Shown piece after piece: positions 15,011-19,460 of a stretch of DNA of 19,460 bases; within the stretch, counting starts at the first letter, position 1, and every line of letters begins with the position of its first letter. The stretch covers positions 1 through 19,460 of the forward strand of contig JAOZST010000063.1 in the NCBI GenBank assembly GCA_029939535.1, read 5' to 3'. The position numbers were made by a program, and so were the translations under genes. Under the pieces are notes generated by a model. The model had not been told where the DNA came from. It did not search any database and was given only the letters and a program-made list of their open reading frames with translations. Origin of the DNA: NBML01 sp029939535 (lineage in GTDB: Bacteria > Desulfobacterota > Desulfobacteria > Desulfobacterales > Desulfobacteraceae).

Positions 15011-15069
15011 ATTTAGCGCGCTATCGCGTGTAGTCGTAAGCTGTTAGCTATAAAACCTAATGGCTAAAT
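15011..15069. repeat. Structured 59-bp element with 7-bp terminal inverted repeats
   Basis: ATTTAGC (15011-15017) and GCTAAAT (15063-15069) bound a segment between the converging GH3 and tsaD genes. Inside, TTAGC at 15044-15048 can pair with the same right arm. CGCG-CTAT-CGCG and AGCT-GTT-AGCT form small hairpins. The CpG-rich core differs from its AT-rich surroundings. There is no T-run on either strand, so it is not a standard intrinsic terminator. It could be a small interspersed repeat or a structured transcript end. Confidence 0.4.
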
Positions 15070-15085
15070 GCAAATTCCTGTACTA

Positions 15086-16102
15086 TTAAATTCTGGTTCT
15101 GGAAAACACGTCGTGAGACAGATTACAGGTATTGCCTTCCTGGATCATGGTAAAGCCCCTGGCGGCAATCATTGCTGCATTGTCTCCACAAAGATCAGGA
15201 GAAGGTGCAAATACCTGAATTCCCTCTCTGGCAGCTTCTTTTGTTAATTTGTCCACAAAGGTCTGGTTAGCTGACACACCGCCTGAAACACCTATGCGTT
15301 TACAACCTTTAAACCTGGCGGCATTTATCAGTTTAAAGGTAAGGACATCAATGACAGCTGCCTGGAAAGAACAGGCAACCTGGGCTTTTTCCTCCTGGCT
15401 TTGGATTTTATGATTTTGCACATACCTGGCAACAGAAGACTTTAGCCCGCTGAAGCTGAAATCAAAGCTATCTTTTTCAAGCATGGTCCTGGGAAATTTG
15501 ATCGGATCTGGAGTTAGTATGGTATCAACATCTTGTATTTTGGCCAGGGCTTCAATGACAGGTCCGCCCGGATATCCCAGATTCAGCATTTTTGATACCT
15601 TGTCAAAGGCTTCTCCAGCTGCATCGTCCCTTGTCTGACCCATGAGTTCAAAGGTGTGGGGGGAGGTTACGTGATATATATTGGTGTGTCCCCCGGAAAC
15701 CACCAGGGCAATAAAGTCATATTCTGGCGGAGTCTCCATTAAAAGCAGGGAATAAATATGTGCTTCAAGGTGGTTAACCCCGGCCAGAGGGATTTTCCTG
15801 GCCCAGGCAAAGGCTTTGGCAAATGAAAATCCCACAAGGAGGGCGCCTATAAGCCCAGGACCTCTTGTGGCAGCGATTCCGTCAATGTCATCCAAGTCAA
15901 TTCCTGCCTTTTTTACGGCTTCATCCACAACCGGACCAATGGCCTCAATATGCATGCGGGAGGCCAATTCAGGCACTACTCCGCCGTATTGACAGTGGAT
16001 ATCCACCTGGGAGGCAATGATTGAGGACAGGATCTGTGTTCTGTTGCGCAAAACTGCTGCTGCAGTTTCATCGCAGGATGATTCTATTCCGAGGATAATC
16101 AT
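15086..16102 (-). CDS. tsaD: tRNA N6-adenosine threonylcarbamoyltransferase TsaD
   Basis: This 338-residue protein has full family length. It transfers threonylcarbamoyl to A37 of ANN-decoding tRNAs with TsaB, TsaE and TsaC. Family motifs are IILGIESSCDETAAAV at the N-terminus, PELASRMH (45-51), RGPGLIGALLVG (80-91) and NHLEAH, where H111 and H115 bind the metal. LVVSGGHTNI (133-142) binds ATP, followed by DDAAGEAFDKVSKMLNLGYPGG and SGGVSANQ, and a third metal ligand, D307, lies in CGDNAAMIA. The ATG at 16102 starts the conserved N-terminus although the ribosome site is weak. It lies 17 bp after the purM stop, so it is probably translated from the purM transcript. Essential housekeeping gene; nothing unusual in the protein. 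Confidence 0.98.
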   Translation of the reverse strand: MIILGIESSCDETAAAVLRNRTQILSSIIASQVDIHCQYGGVVPELASRMHIEAIGPVVDEAVKKAGIDLDDIDGIAATRGPGLIGALLVGFSFAKAFAWARKIPLAGVNHLEAHIYSLLLMETPPEYDFIALVVSGGHTNIYHVTSPHTFELMGQTRDDAAGEAFDKVSKMLNLGYPGGPVIEALAKIQDVDTILTPDPIKFPRTMLEKDSFDFSFSGLKSSVARYVQNHKIQSQEEKAQVACSFQAAVIDVLTFKLINAARFKGCKRIGVSGGVSANQTFVDKLTKEAAREGIQVFAPSPDLCGDNAAMIAARGFTMIQEGNTCNLSHDVFSRTRI

Positions 16103-16119
16103 GGGGCGATCTCAGTATA

Positions 16120-17163
16120 TCAGACCCATTTGGTCTGTTTTTCGCTATTTTCCCTGGAGGTTACTTCGCCAATAAAATAGGCTTTTTCATCCATGGCTCC
16201 CAACCTGTCCATAACATCATCAACAGATTTTTCAGGAATCACGACTACCATACCAATTCCATTATTAAAGGTCCGCTGCATTTCATTGTCAGGTACCTTT
16301 CCTTCTTTCTGGAGAAGTTGGAATATTGGTGGGATTTCCCAGGCATCTCTATGAACTATTGCCTTGCATGACTCAGGGATCACTCTTATGATATTTTCAT
16401 CAATGCCGCCGCCCGTGATATGTACCAGTCCGTGAACAGGAAGATCCCGAAGCAGACTCAAAATCGTGGAAACATAGATAAATGTCGGCTTTAAAAGTTC
16501 TTCTCCAAGGGTGGTACCAAGTTCGGCTATCTGTGTATTTACATCATATTTACATTTGTCAAAAAAGATTTTGCGCACCAGGGAAAATCCATTTGAATGA
16601 ACACCATTGGAAGCGATTCCAATCAGTTTGTGTCCCGGCCTGATATAGGATCCGTCAATGATTTTATCATTGTCTACCAGACCTACAGAAAAGCCTGAAA
16701 GATCGTAGTCTCCGTCTTGATACATACCGGGCATTTCAGCTGTTTCACCACCGATCAAGGCACACCCTGCATCATTACAACCCTTTGCAATACCCAGAAC
16801 AATTTTTTCAGCAACTGCATTGTCAAGGACTCCCATGGCAATATAATCAAGGAAAAACAAGGGCTTGGCTCCCTGGACAATGATATCGTTGACACACATT
16901 GCCACAAGATCAATCCCAATGGTATCGTGTTTATCCATTTGAATTGCGATTTTAAGCTTGGTTCCCACACCGTCTGTGGCGCTGACCAGCACTGGATTTG
17001 AAATATTGGAAAGGTTCAGGGAAAAAAGTCCTCCAAAACCACCTATTTCACCCATTACCCCTGATCGGGGCGTTGATTTTGCAATATTTTTTATTCGATC
17101 AACCAGCTTGTTGGCTTTGTCTATATCAACGCCGGAATCAGCATATGTCAAGGAATCGTTCAT
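16120..17163 (-). CDS. purM: Phosphoribosylformylglycinamidine cyclo-ligase PurM (AIR synthetase)
   Basis: This 347-residue protein has the usual length. It closes the imidazole ring in de novo purine synthesis (FGAM + ATP to AIR). Motifs are LTYADSGVDIDKAN at the N-terminus, LVSATDGVGTKLKIA (59-73) and GIDLVAMCVNDIIVQGAKP (83-101) in the ATP/Mg region. GGETAEMPGMYQDGDYDLSG follows, and HITGGGIDENIIRVIP forms the second nucleotide-site part. The ATG at 17163 has AGGTGA six bases upstream. A good sigma-70-type promoter lies 63 bases upstream, at 17226-17254. First gene of a purM-tsaD unit, divergent from hom. Confidence 0.97.
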   Translation of the reverse strand: MNDSLTYADSGVDIDKANKLVDRIKNIAKSTPRSGVMGEIGGFGGLFSLNLSNISNPVLVSATDGVGTKLKIAIQMDKHDTIGIDLVAMCVNDIIVQGAKPLFFLDYIAMGVLDNAVAEKIVLGIAKGCNDAGCALIGGETAEMPGMYQDGDYDLSGFSVGLVDNDKIIDGSYIRPGHKLIGIASNGVHSNGFSLVRKIFFDKCKYDVNTQIAELGTTLGEELLKPTFIYVSTILSLLRDLPVHGLVHITGGGIDENIIRVIPESCKAIVHRDAWEIPPIFQLLQKEGKVPDNEMQRTFNNGIGMVVVIPEKSVDDVMDRLGAMDEKAYFIGEVTSRENSEKQTKWV

Positions 17164-17225
17164 TTAAAATCACCTTTGAAATCGTATTCTTGGATAAGAT
17201 TTATCTATCTTTTTAAAACCCCGCA

Positions 17226-17254
17226 ATCATAAACATACCAGGCTGAAATGTCAA
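17226..17254 (-). promoter_or_regulatory. Sigma-70-type promoter of purM
   Basis: The minus strand reads TTGACA (perfect), a 17-base spacer, then TATGAT (5 of 6). Transcription would start near 17219, about 55 bases before the purM ATG. The -35 box lies inside the palindrome at 17249-17267. Confidence 0.75.
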
Positions 17255-17267
17255 AAGCTTTTTGACA
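17249..17267. promoter_or_regulatory. Palindrome holding both divergent -35 boxes
   Basis: TGTCAAAA-GCT-TTTTGACA is an 8-bp-arm perfect inverted repeat. It presents TTGACA on both strands, so the purM and hom promoters would share it back to back. It could also bind a regulator that controls both genes together. Confidence 0.55.
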
Positions 17268-17290
17268 TACAAGGGTTTATATTGTATCTA
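17262..17290 (+). promoter_or_regulatory. Candidate hom promoter
   Basis: TTGACA at 17262-17267 is a perfect -35 box. The sequence at the right distance (17285-17290, TATCTA, spacer 17) is a poor -10, so the promoter would be weak or need an activator. The start point would be near 17297. Confidence 0.35.
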
Positions 17291-17310
17291 ACCTAATTTT
17301 AAACTTAGGT
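17291..17310 (+). promoter_or_regulatory. Inverted repeat in hom leader, possible operator
   Basis: ACCTAA (17291-17296) and TTAGGT (17305-17310) are perfect 6-bp arms around an 8-base AT-rich centre. They overlap the predicted start point of hom and precede its ribosome-binding site. The position suits a repressor site. No leader peptide rich in Thr or Ile codons is visible, so classical attenuation is unlikely. Confidence 0.3.
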
Positions 17311-17333
17311 GAGATTTTGGAGAATATAAATCA

Positions 17334-18647
17334 ATGGAAATAATCAATATTGGAATTTTGGGCTATGGTGTTGTGGGTGCCGGAGTTGCAAAATTACTTA
17401 AATTCAAGAAAACATTGCTGGAAGCAAGAATTGGAGCTGTTTTAAACCTTAAAACCATTGCTGATATTGATATTAAAACGGATCGAGGCATTGAGCTTGG
17501 CAGCACCGATCTTGTTAATGATGCTTTAAAAGTTATTAATGACCCTGAGATTGATATCATTGTGGAACTTATCGGAGGTGAGACCATTGCCAGGGAATTT
17601 ACTCTCAAGGCTCTTGAGAGTGGAAAACATGTGGTAACTGCCAATAAGGCTCTTCTGGCCGGTCATGGGAATGATCTTGTAAAAACTGCCAGGAAAAACC
17701 AGGTGGACCTTGCCTTTGAAGCCAGTTGCGGAGGGTGCATGCCCATAATTAAATCTTTGCGGGAATCCCTTGTGGCCAATGATATTAAGTCCATGTCCGC
17801 CATTTTAAACGGTACCTGCAACTATATATTGACCAAAATATCAAGGGATGGATCCCCCTTTGAAGATGCCCTGAAACAGGCCCAGGAACTTGGATTTGCT
17901 GAGGCAGAACCTTCCCTGGATATAGACGGCCATGATACCGCCCATAAACTGGCTATTTTAAATTCTCTTGCCCACGGTATGGAGATTAACCTGAAAGATA
18001 TCCATGTGGAAGGTATTCGGGATATTACTCCAACAGACATTGAGTTTGCAAAATCCTTTGGATATACAATTAAACTCCTTGCCATTGGCAAGGTCCGGGA
18101 TAATCATGTGGAAGCCAGGGTCCATCCCACCATGATATCCAATTCCAATCCCCTGTCCCATATTGAGCACTCCATGAATGCCATTGCCATAGATGCGGAT
18201 GCCACAGGCAAGACCATGCTCTATGGCCATGGAGCAGGCATGATGCCAACAGCCAGTGCCGTACTCAGTGATATTGCAGATATTGCCAGAAATATCCTTT
18301 CTAATACCAGGCGCAGGGTACCCATACTGGGTTATCCCGAAGAAAATATTAAAAAAATTCCCATCCTGCCCATGGAAGAACTTCATACAAAATATTATCT
18401 TCGGTTTGAAGCCCAGGACCATCCAGGTGTGCTGGCCAAGATTTCAGGCATTCTGGGAAAAAATAATATCAGCATAAAATCCGTTCACCAGAAAGGCCGG
18501 CAGACCAATGGAAAAGTTCCAGTGGTAATGATCACCCATACAGCCAAAGAACAATGGGTCCAGACCGCCCTGGGCCAGATTACTGCAACTGATTCCGTTG
18601 TTGGGAAACCAATAGTTATCAGGATTGAAGAAGAGAGCCAGAAATAA
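17334..18647 (+). CDS. hom: Homoserine dehydrogenase with C-terminal ACT domain
   Basis: This 437-residue enzyme reduces aspartate semialdehyde to homoserine. The Rossmann motif is NIGILGYGVVGAGVAKLL (5-22). The catalytic region has VVTANKALLAGHG with Lys105, then ASCGGCMPIIKSL (130-142), LNGTCNYILTKIS (158-170) and EPSLDIDGHDTAHKLAIL, which carries the second catalytic Lys at 205. A C-terminal ACT domain (YYLRFEAQDHPGVLAKISG, about 354-430) suggests allosteric inhibition by threonine, as in other monofunctional Hom proteins. GGAG lies 11 bases before the ATG. It is followed 25 bp later by thrH on the same strand, and the pair provides two successive threonine-pathway steps. Confidence 0.97.
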   Translation: MEIINIGILGYGVVGAGVAKLLKFKKTLLEARIGAVLNLKTIADIDIKTDRGIELGSTDLVNDALKVINDPEIDIIVELIGGETIAREFTLKALESGKHVVTANKALLAGHGNDLVKTARKNQVDLAFEASCGGCMPIIKSLRESLVANDIKSMSAILNGTCNYILTKISRDGSPFEDALKQAQELGFAEAEPSLDIDGHDTAHKLAILNSLAHGMEINLKDIHVEGIRDITPTDIEFAKSFGYTIKLLAIGKVRDNHVEARVHPTMISNSNPLSHIEHSMNAIAIDADATGKTMLYGHGAGMMPTASAVLSDIADIARNILSNTRRRVPILGYPEENIKKIPILPMEELHTKYYLRFEAQDHPGVLAKISGILGKNNISIKSVHQKGRQTNGKVPVVMITHTAKEQWVQTALGQITATDSVVGKPIVIRIEEESQK

Positions 18648-18672
18648 ATATTAATTAGGAAAAGATAATATT

Positions 18673-19272
18673 ATGAAGATACTTGTAGCGGATATGGAAG
18701 GAGTGTTCCTACCTGAGATATGGATTAATGTTGCCCTGAAAACCGGAATTGAGGAGTTAAAACTCACCACAAGGGATATCAGTGATTATGATGTATTGAT
18801 GAGAAAACGGCTTTCCATATTAAAGGAAAACAACCTGAAAATTCAAGATATCAAGGAGGTGATTTCTACCCTGGAACCCCTTGAGGGTGCAAGGGAAATA
18901 CTGGACTGGATCCGAAAAGAGAGCCATATCATTATCCTGTCCGACACCTTTGAAGAATTTGCAAAACCTTTATTGCCAAAGCTTGGATTACCTGTATTGC
19001 TCTGCCACAGCCTTACCATTGACAAGGACGGTAATATCATTAACTACAATCTCAGAATTGATAACCAGAAAGCCAGAACAGTCATGGCTTTAAAGGGTTT
19101 AAATTACGAGGTCATTGCCTTTGGGGATTCCTATAATGATATCAATATGATCCAGGAAGCCCACCATGGATTTTTCTTTTGCCCCCCTGAATCCGTGGTA
19201 AATGACTTTCCTGATATACCAGTCACAAATAACTATGGCGAAGTTAAAAACATGATAGGATCTTTGCTGTAA
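18673..19272 (+). CDS. thrH: ThrH: homoserine phosphotransferase / phosphoserine phosphatase (HAD family)
   Basis: This 199-residue HAD-superfamily protein closely matches Pseudomonas ThrH along its whole length. Motif I is ADMEGVFLPEIW, with nucleophile D7 and E9 in place of the usual second Asp, as in Pseudomonas ThrH. Family-typical TTRDISDYDVLM lies at 32-43. Motif II is ILSDTFEEF (S90), a Lys lies at 133, and motif IV is FGDSYND (D152, D156). ThrH moves phosphate from phosphoserine to homoserine, making phosphohomoserine for threonine synthase without a ThrB kinase. Its place directly after hom fits that role. The ATG at 18673 has only a weak, distant AGGAAAAG. Its stop overlaps the first ATG of an rfaE-like remnant (TAATG). 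Confidence 0.95.
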   Translation: MKILVADMEGVFLPEIWINVALKTGIEELKLTTRDISDYDVLMRKRLSILKENNLKIQDIKEVISTLEPLEGAREILDWIRKESHIIILSDTFEEFAKPLLPKLGLPVLLCHSLTIDKDGNIINYNLRIDNQKARTVMALKGLNYEVIAFGDSYNDINMIQEAHHGFFFCPPESVVNDFPDIPVTNNYGEVKNMIGSLL

Positions 19273-19391
19273 TGCTGAATATTGATCAATTTAAATAGAT
19301 TCAGGCCATGGTGATCGGGGATTTGATGATTGACGAGTACCTTCTGGGAACAGCTTCCAGACAGGAACTAATCAAAGCTCTCCAAAACTGA
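19272..19391 (+). pseudogene. Remnant of an rfaE1/hldE-type heptose-phosphate kinase gene
   Basis: Reading from the ATG that overlaps the thrH stop gives MLNIDQFK, an in-frame TAG, then IQAMVIGDLMIDEYL and GTASRQELIKALQN before TGA. The first part is the N-terminus of PfkB-family RfaE1/HldE kinases, where GDLMIDEYLWG is diagnostic. The last part looks like the very C-terminus of the same kinase domain (GTAT-x-x-EEL type). About 280 central residues are missing, so this looks like an internally deleted, stop-containing relic of about 40 codons. A 27-codon peptide from the ATG at 19308 could still be made. The C-terminal match is less certain than the N-terminal one. Confidence 0.65.
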
Positions 19392-19421
19392 TAAAAAAAA
19401 GAAGATTTATCAAAAAAATCC

Positions 19422-19450
19422 TTGACTTGTTTTTTGTATTGGCCTATATT
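19422..19450 (+). promoter_or_regulatory. Strong sigma-70-type promoter reading out of the window
   Basis: TTGACT, a 17-base spacer, then TATATT: five of six matches at each box with ideal spacing. The start point would be near 19457. The gene it drives lies beyond the window. It is preceded by a TGATAAA/TTTATCA inverted repeat at 19389-19412. Confidence 0.7.
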
Positions 19451-19460
19451 AGTCGGGTTG

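Noticed and set aside
17958..18422. Long minus-strand open frame of 154 codons
   Set aside because: It lies fully antisense to the homoserine dehydrogenase gene, shows no recognisable motif and has no ribosome site.
19280..19289. Perfect palindrome ATTGATCAAT after thrH
   Set aside because: It encodes the NIDQF start of the rfaE-like relic and has no loop or T-run, so it is neither a terminator nor a supported operator.

Overview
The window reads as a bacterial chromosome segment that is AT-rich and densely coding, with genes on both strands. The gene content points to a sulfate-reducing Desulfobacterota bacterium of the Desulfobacteraceae type (Desulfobacter/Desulfobacula-like). The clues are PAS/GAF sensor kinases with an N-terminal E/K-rich helix, a sigma-54 activator with a Cys-rich PAS domain beside a NifX-like protein, an aconitase/malic enzyme/acyl-CoA ligase block, and ThrH-type threonine synthesis. 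This placement is inference from gene types; no rRNA or tRNA gene is present.

Layout. (1) 1-894, minus strand: a short FCD-type regulator followed by an adenosine-specific kinase cut by the window edge. (2) 1116-1433, plus: an alkyltransferase-like DNA repair protein with Trp in place of the active Cys. (3) 1479-4024, minus: a PAS-GAF histidine kinase followed by a DUF2889 protein. (4) 4241-6172, minus: a sigma-54 enhancer-binding regulator and a NifX/NifB-family metallocluster-binding protein. The latter has a near-consensus -24/-12 promoter, so the pair looks like a self-contained regulatory unit. (5) 6342-13442, minus: an apparent four-gene unit (SH3/coiled-coil membrane-anchored protein, fatty acyl-CoA ligase, aconitase, NAD-malic enzyme) that ends in a strong intrinsic terminator. 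It combines fatty-acid activation with TCA-cycle steps. (6) 13667-14990, plus: a His-rich putative metal-binding protein and a glycoside hydrolase family 3 enzyme, 10 bp apart. (7) 15086-17163, minus: purM-tsaD. (8) 17334-19272, plus: hom-thrH, giving homoserine and then phosphohomoserine for threonine synthesis. It is divergent from purM across a palindrome that holds a TTGACA box in each direction. (9) 19272-19391: a degenerate remnant of an rfaE1/hldE-like kinase gene, followed by a strong sigma-70-type promoter that reads out of the window.

No phage, insertion sequence, CRISPR array or defence island is visible, and no intergenic stretch exceeds 300 bases. I did not find a clearly new multi-gene system. 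The best leads are the sigma-54/NifX-like unit with its inverted and direct repeats, a four-cysteine loop in the histidine kinase ATPase domain, the internally deleted rfaE-like remnant, the structured element at 15011-15069, and the palindromic divergent promoter of hom and purM.
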